A program made the position numbers and the translations under genes. A stretch of DNA of 64,000 bases, from the NCBI GenBank assembly GCA_041675505.1, contig JBAYTR010000012.1, positions 62,001 to 126,000 of the forward strand, written 5' to 3'. How positions within the stretch are numbered: the first letter of the stretch is position 1; each line of letters opens with the position of its first letter. Positions 18,039-25,719 of this stretch are shown here, in pieces. Under the pieces are notes generated by a model that did no database searches, was not told where the DNA came from, and worked only from the letters and a program-made list of their open reading frames with translations. The stretch comes from JAGPCK01 sp041675505. GTDB lineage: Bacteria > Bacteroidota > Bacteroidia > UKL13-3.

Positions 18039-18689
18039 ATGAATAACAGCCATAAATCATTAGCCGACATCAGAAAAGACTACATGCTCAAAACATTTGA
18101 TGAGCAGGATGTGCTTGCTGACCCCTTTGAACAATTTAAGTTATGGCTACATGAGGCCATACAAAGTGAAGTAAATGAAGCCAATGCCATGACTTTAGCC
18201 ACGGCTTCCGCCAACGGACAACCACATGCCCGCATTGTTTTGCTCAAAGGTTTTGACCATGACGGGGCTGTATTTTTCACCAATTACCAAAGCCACAAGG
18301 GTCAGGAACTGGAACAAAACCCCAAAGTGGCCCTTACATTTTTTTGGGCCGAACTGGAAAGACAGGTACGAATAGAGGGCCTTGCCACCAAAGTTGACCC
18401 CACCCACTCCGACCAATATTTTTACAGCCGTCCCAAAGGCAGCCAAATTGGTGCTCATGCCTCTCCGCAAAGTACAGTCATTGTGAACCGTCAGCACCTG
18501 GAAGATCGTGTGAAAGAATTTGAAGAATTGTTTGCAGAGCAACCTCTGCTTCGCCCGGAACATTGGGGTGGTTATGTAGTAAAACCTGTAAGGTTTGAAT
18601 TCTGGCAAGGACGTAGCAGCCGCTTGCACGACAGGTTTTTGTTTGAACAGAAAAACGGTAATTGGAATAAGGTGCGTTTAGCCCCTTAA
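18039..18689 (+). CDS. pdxH: Pyridoxamine 5'-phosphate oxidase
   Basis: A 216-residue FMN-dependent oxidase that converts pyridoxamine or pyridoxine 5'-phosphate to pyridoxal 5'-phosphate. Family marks are ANAMTLATAS, GQPHARIVLLKGFD, FFTNYQSHKGQEL for FMN and phosphate binding, and a C-terminal FEFWQGRSSRLHDR with RLAP at the end. Length is typical. It stands alone, with a minus-7 box 4 bases upstream of ATG, and is convergent with the WG-repeat gene (5-base gap). Nothing unusual is seen. Confidence 0.96.
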   Translation: MNNSHKSLADIRKDYMLKTFDEQDVLADPFEQFKLWLHEAIQSEVNEANAMTLATASANGQPHARIVLLKGFDHDGAVFFTNYQSHKGQELEQNPKVALTFFWAELERQVRIEGLATKVDPTHSDQYFYSRPKGSQIGAHASPQSTVIVNRQHLEDRVKEFEELFAEQPLLRPEHWGGYVVKPVRFEFWQGRSSRLHDRFLFEQKNGNWNKVRLAP

Positions 18690-18694
18690 GCAAG

Positions 18695-19807
18695 TTATTT
18701 TTTCAAAGGAACAATATTGCCCTTTTTGTTGATGTAAAAAACTTTGTTCAGGTACTGAACACGGGCAATGCCTCCACTAAAATCAGATACCACATCATAA
18801 TTGTGCGCTATAACTACTTTGCCTGAGGTATCCATAAACCCCCACCGCCCCTGACGTTTGATGGGTGCCATGCCCTCAGAAAAACCACGGGCCTCGTCCA
18901 GAACTACTTTAACAAACACATTACCCTTGGCATCTATAAATCCCCATTTATCGCCCATCATAATAGCAGCATAACCTTCTGAGAAAGCCTCAGCATAATC
19001 AAACTGTTCGGCTATAACCACCTTGCCTTTTTCATTGATGTAACCCATTTTTTCTTTGAGCACCACAGCAGCCATCCCCTCATTAAAATCAGACCCGAAT
19101 ACATATTGAGGCTTGATGATGACTTTTCCGCTACGATTAACATACCCTACTTTACCGCCTTGTTCTACGCGGGCTATGTTGCCGTTAAACGGATGTATGA
19201 ACTCAAATACGGGTTTAATCACATACTTGCCGTTGGTATCAATAAGTCCATATTTACTGCCGCTCTTTACACGGGCCAGACCACTGATAAAGTTATCTGC
19301 ATCATAAAACTGACAAGGCACCACAACTGTCCCCTGCTTATTCATGTAACCAAACTTGTACATGGTTACCGTGTTTTTACCAATCTGCCGTTGTTCCTGA
19401 ATACTAACTACTGCTCGCCCGTTATGAAAGTTTTGTGCATCATATAAGTCCAACGGTACATCCAGCATTTTTTCACCTGCATGGTTGATGTAATAACGCA
19501 TGCCCAAGGTATCAGTAAGTTTGGCCCATCCATCAGAAAAAGCCGAAGCACTGTTCAGGTACAAAGGACCCAGCATTACTCTTCCGTTCACATCCAGGTA
19601 ACTTTTCTGTTTATTCTTTTCCACCAGTGCCAAACCCTCTTCAAAATAATCGGCAAAAATGTATACGGTATCAATAACCAGATCTCCGTTGCTGTTTACA
19701 TAGCCAAACTTATTGTTTTTCTCCACCGGAACCGGAAATTGCTTTTGTGCCAACACGTTTACAACTGCACACACCAACACCATGAAGCTGAAAAATGCTT
19801 TATTCAT
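18695..19807 (-). CDS. WG-repeat secreted protein
   Basis: A 370-residue exported protein: signal peptide about 1-20 (ending VLAQ), then about nine WG-type repeats of roughly 38 residues, each built on a KFGYVNSNGDLVI or GKYGLIDTNGKYVI pattern followed by FxxGxAxV. The WG repeat folds as short beta-hairpins and is usually found in envelope proteins of unknown function. There is no sorting domain at the C-terminus, so a periplasmic location is more likely than the surface. It stands alone, convergent with pdxH and divergent from the next outer-membrane protein. Confidence 0.85.
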   Translation of the reverse strand: MNKAFFSFMVLVCAVVNVLAQKQFPVPVEKNNKFGYVNSNGDLVIDTVYIFADYFEEGLALVEKNKQKSYLDVNGRVMLGPLYLNSASAFSDGWAKLTDTLGMRYYINHAGEKMLDVPLDLYDAQNFHNGRAVVSIQEQRQIGKNTVTMYKFGYMNKQGTVVVPCQFYDADNFISGLARVKSGSKYGLIDTNGKYVIKPVFEFIHPFNGNIARVEQGGKVGYVNRSGKVIIKPQYVFGSDFNEGMAAVVLKEKMGYINEKGKVVIAEQFDYAEAFSEGYAAIMMGDKWGFIDAKGNVFVKVVLDEARGFSEGMAPIKRQGRWGFMDTSGKVVIAHNYDVVSDFSGGIARVQYLNKVFYINKKGNIVPLKK

Positions 19808-19921
19808 GCCGCTAAATTAGCGTGTTTTATATACGGGCAAAACCTTGTTTTTCAACATGGGGTGATTAAATGGCACAAAAAATGAAAAGATTGAATTAGT
19901 TTTACCTAACCAAACCCGAGT

Positions 19922-21073
19922 ATGACCAAACTTTTACGCATTACCGCCTTGCTGGTGCTTTGCTTTTTCAGCAATCAAACCTTCAGTCAGAGTTGGTTTA
20001 ATCCCCGCAATAATGAGCCGCAGAATGCCAAAAAATTCTCTGAACTTACCATTCCCAGTTCCTCAGCATTTGACCTGTTGCAAATGAACCCTTCGCTGAT
20101 TAACCAGCCCAATGTTATACGCGACTTTAAAGTCGACTGGTCATTCAAATCTTACAAACTTTCGCCTAACCTGGCTATACAAGGGCAACCTTTTTGGGAA
20201 ATACTTTTTAACCGCGATAATCTGGATAAGTACCAAAATGCCTCCGGATTTATGAAAACGCTTTCCACCTTTGATGTGTCTGTAGGCACCGTGGAAGATG
20301 AATGGAGCAACCGTAAGCTAGCTTATGCAGGGAAAATTAACCTGTATCGCTCCTACGATGCCTGGGACTATGACGATGACTTCAATGATGCCGTAGAGGA
20401 TTATTACATGGAAAGAAAGACCATTGACTCGTTGATGAATATGTACACAGCTCAATACGACAGCATACTGAATATTGACTCCATTCCGGCTAAAGAAAAA
20501 AGGGAATTGAAACACAACATTGATGATTTGAAAGATTTACTCGATGAGGTAAAAATGCGGCACAATGAAAAACTCAAAAACATGGTAAAAAGCAAATCGG
20601 CTGCAAACTGGAATGCCTCTTTTGTAGATGTGGCTTATGGTCGCTCACTCACCTTTGCCAATGTAACCTCCACCTTAATAAAACAAAACGGTGACCAATA
20701 TGCCGTATGGATAAACGGTAGCCTGGGAGTAGGTAAAAAAGTATTGTTAAGTTCACTGATACGATACGGATACCAATTAAAGTCTGTTGTACCCAGCCGG
20801 GCTGATACGGCAAGCATTTCGCAGGAAACGCTTGGCGGAGGTTTAAATGCACGCTACGGAAATGAGCGGGTGAGTTTTTTTGTGGAATATTTTTACGAAA
20901 AAAATGCCGATTCCAATACACCTACCTTGCGCAATACTATCATTGGTTACGGGGGCAACTGGAGGTTCAGCAGCAATGTAATCTTGAATTTTTCGATGCG
21001 TACTTTTTACGATCAAAAAGGTGTTCTTGTTAACCTTACTCCCTTTATTTCGATTTCGTGTATGATGCGCTAA
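19922..21073 (+). CDS. Putative outer-membrane beta-barrel protein with coiled-coil insert
   Basis: A 383-residue exported protein with a signal peptide (about 1-22, ending TFSQ). The first 130 residues and the last 160 are beta-rich with alternating hydrophobics (FFVEYFYEK, WRFSSNVILNFSMRTFY), as in outer-membrane barrels. Between about 155 and 225 lies a charged helical stretch (AKEKRELKHNIDDLKDLLDEV) predicted by eye to be a coiled coil. I do not recognise the family. It is a single gene, convergent with the LOG-family gene. Confidence 0.65.
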   Translation: MTKLLRITALLVLCFFSNQTFSQSWFNPRNNEPQNAKKFSELTIPSSSAFDLLQMNPSLINQPNVIRDFKVDWSFKSYKLSPNLAIQGQPFWEILFNRDNLDKYQNASGFMKTLSTFDVSVGTVEDEWSNRKLAYAGKINLYRSYDAWDYDDDFNDAVEDYYMERKTIDSLMNMYTAQYDSILNIDSIPAKEKRELKHNIDDLKDLLDEVKMRHNEKLKNMVKSKSAANWNASFVDVAYGRSLTFANVTSTLIKQNGDQYAVWINGSLGVGKKVLLSSLIRYGYQLKSVVPSRADTASISQETLGGGLNARYGNERVSFFVEYFYEKNADSNTPTLRNTIIGYGGNWRFSSNVILNFSMRTFYDQKGVLVNLTPFISISCMMR

Positions 21074-21079
21074 CGCGAA

Positions 21080-21826
21080 TTACCTGACAGCAGGCAGTCG
21101 TCCTTTGCGGATGAAATATTCCAGCAATACTTTCGATGGCTTAGGTTCTTTTACCCGCTTCAACCCGAAACGTTCAACCGCATGTTTCGCTACATGCTCC
21201 ACAGCTTCTTCAACATCATCGGTATACAATACCAAATCCAGATCATCGGCATTAATAGTACCTTCTGCCACCATGGTTTGTAACATGCCCATCAGATTTT
21301 TCCAGTAATCTTTACCAAACAGCACAATTGGAAAATGTTCTACTTTATGCGTTTGCACCAAGGTAAGTGCTTCAAACATTTCATCCATAGTACCCATACC
21401 ACCCGGCATAATGATAAAGCCATAGGAATACTTAAACATGATAAACTTACGTATGAAAAAATAATTAAATGTAACCCATTTATCCATGTAAGGGTTATGG
21501 TTTTGCTCCATAGGTAAGGTGATATTGCAACCAACCGAACGTCCCCCGGCTTCCATGGCCCCGCGGTTAGCCGCCTCCATAATACCCGGACCACCACCTG
21601 TCATTACGGTAAAACCTTTTTCAGCCAAGAGTGCACCTGTTTTGCGGGCATCGCTATACCATTTGTGGTCTTCTTTAAAACGTGCAGAGCCGAACACACT
21701 CACACATGGGCCCACAAAGTGCAGGGTACGAAACCCATTGATGGTTTCACCCAAAATACGAAAAGTAAATTTTAGTTCTTCCCAACGTGAACGAGGGCCT
21801 TCGAGATAATAATTTTTTCTTGCCAT
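21080..21826 (-). CDS. LOG-family protein (TIGR00730 type Rossmann fold)
   Basis: A 248-residue cytoplasmic protein of the LOG (Lonely guy) family, typified by phosphoribohydrolases that release the base from cytokinin nucleoside monophosphates or AMP. The SVFGSARF, TGGGPGIMEAANRGA and PGGMGTMDEMFE motifs are intact; the last is the PGGxGTxxE active-site signature. The frame extends 14 codons upstream, but that part falls in a hairpin, so ATG at 21826 is preferred. A terminator-like stem lies 11 bases upstream of this start. Substrate in this organism is not known. Confidence 0.92.
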   Translation of the reverse strand: MARKNYYLEGPRSRWEELKFTFRILGETINGFRTLHFVGPCVSVFGSARFKEDHKWYSDARKTGALLAEKGFTVMTGGGPGIMEAANRGAMEAGGRSVGCNITLPMEQNHNPYMDKWVTFNYFFIRKFIMFKYSYGFIIMPGGMGTMDEMFEALTLVQTHKVEHFPIVLFGKDYWKNLMGMLQTMVAEGTINADDLDLVLYTDDVEEAVEHVAKHAVERFGLKRVKEPKPSKVLLEYFIRKGRLPAVR

Positions 21827-21837
21827 AATAAAAGAGA

Positions 21838-21865
21838 AAAGGTCGAAGCAATAACTTCGACCTTT
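21838..21865 (-). terminator. Terminator-like hairpin between two minus-strand genes
   Basis: An 11-bp perfect stem, 21838-21848 with 21855-21865 and a 6-base loop, is followed on the minus strand by a T-rich stretch TCTCTTTTA. It lies 34 bases after the stop of the 21900-22292 gene and only 11 bases before the LOG start codon. Confidence 0.75.
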
Positions 21866-21899
21866 CAAACATACAAATTATGGAGAAAAGTATTCTCCT

Positions 21900-22292
21900 C
21901 TATCTGGGATTACTCTGCAACGGGTTGTTGGGTGCAATAAAATTATCAGGAAGTTTAGCTCCCTGCCCGGTGCCGTTTTCAAGTGTGGTACCGTAGGTAT
22001 TATTAGCACGTGTACTACCGGAAACTGTATTGGCTGCATGATCCACATAAACACCCGATACTAGCGTTGCCACCATACCTGCATTGCGGTAGGGCATATT
22101 AATAAACGATGATGCATTAAACGTGTAGGCCGTAAAGTTATTTGAAATGGCTACATCGAGGTGAGCAAATTCCCTATCGGCTTCGGTAAATTGTAAGGCG
22201 GTTGATGATTGCGGCATAACAAAATTTTTGGCCTTTTGTGCATTTACTGACACTGCAGATAAAAGCAACATGAACAAGAGCAAATTTTTCAT
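21900..22292 (-). CDS. Small secreted protein, unknown function
   Basis: A 130-residue protein with a clear signal peptide (residues 1-18, ending VNAQ). The mature part is about 110 residues, polar, with a SSFINMPYRNAGMV segment and an Asn/Gly-rich tail ending NNPLQSNPR. No domain is recognised and there is no sorting signal. It begins 12 bases after the plug-motif gene on the same strand, so the two are likely one transcript, ended by the hairpin at 21838-21865. A periplasmic or released small protein is inferred. Confidence 0.65.
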   Translation of the reverse strand: MKNLLLFMLLLSAVSVNAQKAKNFVMPQSSTALQFTEADREFAHLDVAISNNFTAYTFNASSFINMPYRNAGMVATLVSGVYVDHAANTVSGSTRANNTYGTTLENGTGQGAKLPDNFIAPNNPLQSNPR

Positions 22293-22304
22293 AATATTAA
22301 CTGA

Positions 22305-22808
22305 TTAATGTGTTTTAACTTTAACTGATTGGGCCTCATCAAACGGGATAAAGGCATTTTCATGTTCTATTGCACGTATGCCATCAATCAAAACAATGTT
22401 GGCATCCGGACGAGCGCCACGAATGGAGAGAAGGTTATCTGAAAACTTATTTACACCGTTAAATACCGAAACTAAATCAACTAAATTATAACGCAAAGGA
22501 GATGCTTCAGGTTTAAAAATTAAGTTTTTTAAGAGATGCGAATACTTAACATTACTGTCACAGCTTGTGATAAAACAAGAAGTTTTGTAATACTTCTCAG
22601 ATTTATGTAGTTCTACATAGTTAGACTTAGCCGATGTTTTACAGAGGCGTTCATCAATTTCACTCAATTTTAGTATTAAATCAGGCTTTATCAATATAGT
22701 TTCGATTGATAAGGGTTGTTGCCGGTTTCGGCTCACAACTTTGTTATTTTGCCCGAAACTTTCGGCCCAAAACAAACAAGAGATAAAACAAACAATCAAA
22801 TAGCGCAT
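22305..22808 (-). CDS. Small secreted protein ending in a TonB-receptor plug-like motif
   Basis: A 167-residue exported protein (signal peptide 1-20 from ATG at 22808). The mature region has three cysteines, and the last 45 residues carry LSIRGARPDANIVLIDGIR, the pattern of the plug domain of TonB-dependent receptors (RG...D..Y/V..DG). No barrel follows, so it is either a stand-alone plug-like protein or a reduced receptor. The frame could also begin at a GTG at 22826, inside a hairpin. It precedes the small secreted gene at 21900-22292. Confidence 0.65.
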   Translation of the reverse strand: MRYLIVCFISCLFWAESFGQNNKVVSRNRQQPLSIETILIKPDLILKLSEIDERLCKTSAKSNYVELHKSEKYYKTSCFITSCDSNVKYSHLLKNLIFKPEASPLRYNLVDLVSVFNGVNKFSDNLLSIRGARPDANIVLIDGIRAIEHENAFIPFDEAQSVKVKTH

Positions 22809-22846
22809 AAAAAAGGTGTAAATCACTACTGCAATTTACACCTTTT
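22809..22846 (-). terminator. Terminator hairpin after hppD, abutting next start codon
   Basis: A 13-bp perfect stem (22811-22823 with 22834-22846, 10-base loop) is followed on the minus strand by six T residues and then directly by the ATG of the plug-motif gene at 22808. It is 25 bases after the hppD stop. Confidence 0.8.
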
Positions 22847-22870
22847 CAGTAAAATATCAATATTTAAGGT

Positions 22871-23995
22871 CTACAGATTTCCTCTCATTTCCTGCTCGCG
22901 TTCTATAGCCTCAAACAGGGCCTTGAAATTCCCTTTACCAAAACTTTTTGCCCCTTTACGTTGAATAATTTCATAGAACATGGTAGGGCGATCTTCTACC
23001 GGTTTGGTAAACAATTGCAACAAGTAGCCCTCGTCATCACGGTCAACCAATATGCCCAACTCTTTTAGCGGTTCTATATCTTCTTCAATAGGGCCCACTC
23101 GGTCAAGTAAATCATCATAATACGTATTGGGCACTTTTAAAAATTCCACGCCACGTGCCATTAACTGACGAACCGTAGAAACGATGTCCTTAGTGGCAAT
23201 AGCAATGTGTTGTGTGCCCTCCCCTTCATAAAACTCCAGGTACTCTTCTACCTGCGATTTACGCTTACCTTCGGCCGGTTCATTGATAGGGAACTTAACG
23301 TATCCGTTTCCGTTGCTCATCACCTTACTCATTAAAGCAGAGTATTCGGTAGAAATATCTTTATCATCAAACGAAAGAATGTTTTTAAAGCCCATTACAT
23401 TCTCGTAAAAACTTACCCAGGGATTCATCTGGTTCCAGTCTACGTTACCTACACAATGATCAACATACAACAACCCTGTTGGCTCAGGGTTATAGGTGCT
23501 CTCCCACTTTTTAAAGCCCGGCATAAATACACCGTTGTAGTTTTTACGTTCAATGAACAAATGCACCACTTCTCCATAGGTATGAATACCACTCATGCGC
23601 ACCTCTCCGTCTCCGTCTTTCAAAGTAATCGGTTCCATATACGCTTTACCACCTCTTTTAGTGGTTTGTTCAAAAGCATCATAGGCATCGTCAACCCACA
23701 AAGCCAGAACTTTTACACCGTCACCATGTTTTTTATGATGCTCGGCAATGGGTGAATCAGAGTGCAGTGGTGAGGTAAGCATAAGGCGCATTTTGTTTTG
23801 CACCAGCACGTATGATACACGGTCTTTCACTCCGGTTTCAGGGCCCGCATAAGCCAAACTTTGAAAACCGAAAGCGGTTTTGTAATAATGGGCCGCTTGC
23901 TTGGCATTGCCCACGTACAACTCAACATAATCAGTTCCGTTTAACGGAAGAAAGTCGGTTGTGGTGGTGTTTTCTATTATCTCTTGTGTTTTCAT
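22871..23995 (-). CDS. hppD: 4-hydroxyphenylpyruvate dioxygenase
   Basis: A 374-residue Fe(II) dioxygenase that turns 4-hydroxyphenylpyruvate into homogentisate in tyrosine degradation. The three iron ligands of the family are visible: H180 (YVDHCVGN), H263 (GTQHIAIAT) and E342 (FYEIIQRKG). Two vicinal-oxygen-chelate repeats span about 20-155 and 175-345, and the C-terminal FEAIEREQEMRGNL helix that closes the active site is present. It is the last gene of a minus-strand run hmgA, S23 gene, hppD, and ends at a strong terminator. The gene before it in the run (S23) is unrelated to the pathway. Confidence 0.97.
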   Translation of the reverse strand: MKTQEIIENTTTTDFLPLNGTDYVELYVGNAKQAAHYYKTAFGFQSLAYAGPETGVKDRVSYVLVQNKMRLMLTSPLHSDSPIAEHHKKHGDGVKVLALWVDDAYDAFEQTTKRGGKAYMEPITLKDGDGEVRMSGIHTYGEVVHLFIERKNYNGVFMPGFKKWESTYNPEPTGLLYVDHCVGNVDWNQMNPWVSFYENVMGFKNILSFDDKDISTEYSALMSKVMSNGNGYVKFPINEPAEGKRKSQVEEYLEFYEGEGTQHIAIATKDIVSTVRQLMARGVEFLKVPNTYYDDLLDRVGPIEEDIEPLKELGILVDRDDEGYLLQLFTKPVEDRPTMFYEIIQRKGAKSFGKGNFKALFEAIEREQEMRGNL

Positions 23996-24016
23996 CTATC
24001 TGTGAGTATTTATGTA

Positions 24017-24036
24017 TTTAAGTGTGTAAGTGTTTA
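24017..24036 (+). repeat. Left flank repeat of the S23 gene
   Basis: TTTAAGTG...GTGTTTA, 20 bases, overlaps the stop codon of the S23 gene. The ends match, in inverted orientation, the ends of the 28-base sequence at 24418-24445 on the other side of the gene; the centres differ in length. Confidence 0.55.
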
Positions 24037-24414
24037 TGTATTAGTTTTGCTGGAGACATACTTAATTAATCCAATAGTAAGGTTACAATGTTCTACTGTG
24101 AGCTGGTATATTTCCTCAAATGTTTTTTCAGATATATACTTTTGATCAAGCAAAGCGTATAGCATACTTCTTACTTCCATTCCTGATGAAGAAGAATAAT
24201 CAAGAAATTTTAAAAAATCTTTGTTACTGTATCTACCAAATCCTTCTGCAATATTGTTCATTGTGCTAAGTGCAGCAGCTTTTAGTTGCTTCTGCGTAAC
24301 GAAATCTCGTGCAAGTTCGGTGTTCTGGTTACATAAATTGTAAACAGCAGCAACCAGCTCTCGAGCTTTCTGCCAGCATTTTAATTCTTCAAAACGCTCC
24401 ACTTTTCCGGCCAT
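24034..24414 (-). CDS. Four-helix bundle protein (S23 / 23S rRNA intervening-sequence protein family)
   Basis: A 126-residue helical protein of the S23 family: it has the opening EELKCWQKARELVAAVYNL, the ALSTMNNIAEGFGR motif (about 52-65) and the LDYSSSSGMEVRSMLYAL segment that define the group. Members are found in 23S rRNA intervening sequences and as Avd accessory proteins of diversity-generating retroelements, and also as orphan genes, as here. No reverse transcriptase or rRNA is nearby. It lies between hmgA and hppD and is bracketed by imperfect inverted repeats, which suggests that the gene was inserted into the tyrosine operon. Molecular role unknown; nucleic-acid binding is plausible. 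Confidence 0.9.
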   Translation of the reverse strand: MAGKVERFEELKCWQKARELVAAVYNLCNQNTELARDFVTQKQLKAAALSTMNNIAEGFGRYSNKDFLKFLDYSSSSGMEVRSMLYALLDQKYISEKTFEEIYQLTVEHCNLTIGLIKYVSSKTNT

Positions 24415-24417
24415 ACT

Positions 24418-24445
24418 TAAACACCTAAAAACGTAACCACTTAAA
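24418..24445 (+). repeat. Right flank repeat of the S23 gene
   Basis: The reverse complement reads TTTAAGTG...GTGTTTA, matching the ends of the left flank at 24017-24036. Its outer part is also identical, over 15 bases, to the dispersed copy at 1066-1080. It lies between the S23 start codon and the hmgA stop. Confidence 0.55.
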
Positions 24446-24453
24446 TACGGTTT

Positions 24454-25611
24454 TTAATCTAACCAAGTCTTATAGTACCCCGGATCTTCCACACCCATGG
24501 CATCAGCTGTAATTTGCAAAGGATAAAACGGATCAATCATTACTGCCAGTTCGCGTGTTTCTTTTTGCCCTATAGATTTCTCCACTGTGCCGGGGTGCGG
24601 ACCGTGCGGAATTCCTTTGGGGTGCAAACTAATCATACCGCGCTCCACGTGTTTGCGACTCATAAACTCTCCATCTACATAATAGAGAATCTCATCACTG
24701 TCAACATTGCTGTGGGCATAGGGCGCAGGTACCGACTGCGGGTGGTAATCATACATACGGGGTACAAACGAACAAATAACAAAGTTGTGACCCTCGAAAG
24801 TTTGATGGATGGGTGGCGGCATGTGTACACGACCGGTAATAGGCTCGTAATCGTGAATGCTGAAACCATAAGGATACTGATATCCATCCCAGCCTATGGC
24901 ATCAAACGGATGATTAGCATAGGTGTAAGGAAAAATCATGTCTTCCTTTTTTATCATTACTTTAAAATCACCTTCCACGTCAAAAGTGGGCAAACTGTGA
25001 GGCAACTTAATATCCCGTTCACAATAAGGAGAGTGCTCCAAAAATTGTCCTGAACTGTTTAAATACCTTTTAGGTGCACGGATGGGCGAAAAAGATTCCG
25101 TAATCATCAAACGATTATTCTCATCTTTAAACTCCAGTTGGTAAATCGTGCCGCGGGGAATAACCAAGTAATCTCCGTATTCAAATTCTATTTGTCCGTA
25201 TATGGATTTAAAAGTACCGCTTCCCTCGTGCACAAAAATCACTTCATCAGCATCGGCATTTTTATAGAAATAATCTGTCATGGATTTTTTAGGTGCCGCA
25301 ACTGAAATGTACACATCGCGATTAAAGAGCAGTACTTTGCGTGACTTGAGAAAGTCGTCAACCGGAGCTGTTTTAAAAGTAAGGAAACTTCGGCATTGTA
25401 AGTTTTTTGCAATAGCCGCTTTCGGACTTACATCCCAAGCCTCGCCTATTTCTTTTACTCGTGTGGGCGGGTGGGTATGATAAACCAGTGAATACAGACT
25501 GGAAAAACCTTCCGTAGAAACCAATTCTTCCTGATACAAACTACCGTCAGGTTTACGGAATTGCGTGTGACGCTTGCGCGGAATACTTCCCAGTTTATGG
25601 TATTGTGGCAT
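24454..25611 (-). CDS. hmgA: Homogentisate 1,2-dioxygenase
   Basis: A 385-residue Fe(II) dioxygenase that opens the ring of homogentisate to maleylacetoacetate, the step after HppD. The cupin core has DEVIFVHEGSGTF and EYGDYLVIPRGT; the C-terminal part has the HPKGIPHGPHPG region containing iron ligands. It is shorter than the eukaryotic enzyme (about 440 residues) but this is the usual bacterial short form. It is the first gene of the minus-strand run with the S23 gene and hppD; fumarylacetoacetase and maleylacetoacetate isomerase are not in the window. Confidence 0.94.
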   Translation of the reverse strand: MPQYHKLGSIPRKRHTQFRKPDGSLYQEELVSTEGFSSLYSLVYHTHPPTRVKEIGEAWDVSPKAAIAKNLQCRSFLTFKTAPVDDFLKSRKVLLFNRDVYISVAAPKKSMTDYFYKNADADEVIFVHEGSGTFKSIYGQIEFEYGDYLVIPRGTIYQLEFKDENNRLMITESFSPIRAPKRYLNSSGQFLEHSPYCERDIKLPHSLPTFDVEGDFKVMIKKEDMIFPYTYANHPFDAIGWDGYQYPYGFSIHDYEPITGRVHMPPPIHQTFEGHNFVICSFVPRMYDYHPQSVPAPYAHSNVDSDEILYYVDGEFMSRKHVERGMISLHPKGIPHGPHPGTVEKSIGQKETRELAVMIDPFYPLQITADAMGVEDPGYYKTWLD

Positions 25612-25648
25612 GTATAAATATGATTAAAGCAACCTTTTGATTAAAAAC

Positions 25649-25663
25649 AGGTACAAAGTACCT
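25649..25663. promoter_or_regulatory. Palindrome between divergent hmgA and TPR genes
   Basis: AGGTAC-AAA-GTACCT is a perfect 6-3-6 inverted repeat, 38 bases upstream of hmgA and 57 bases upstream of the TPR lipoprotein start. It is sized like an operator for a dimeric regulator, but no other copy was found and no regulator gene is adjacent. Confidence 0.35.
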
Positions 25664-25719
25664 AAACGAATATGATTTTTTCTAACAAAAAGGTCTCAAA
25701 AATGCTCAACTTTGCCCGC

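Noticed and set aside
24034..24414. Diversity-generating retroelement around the Avd-like S23 protein
   Set aside because: No reverse transcriptase, template repeat or variable repeat is visible in the window.
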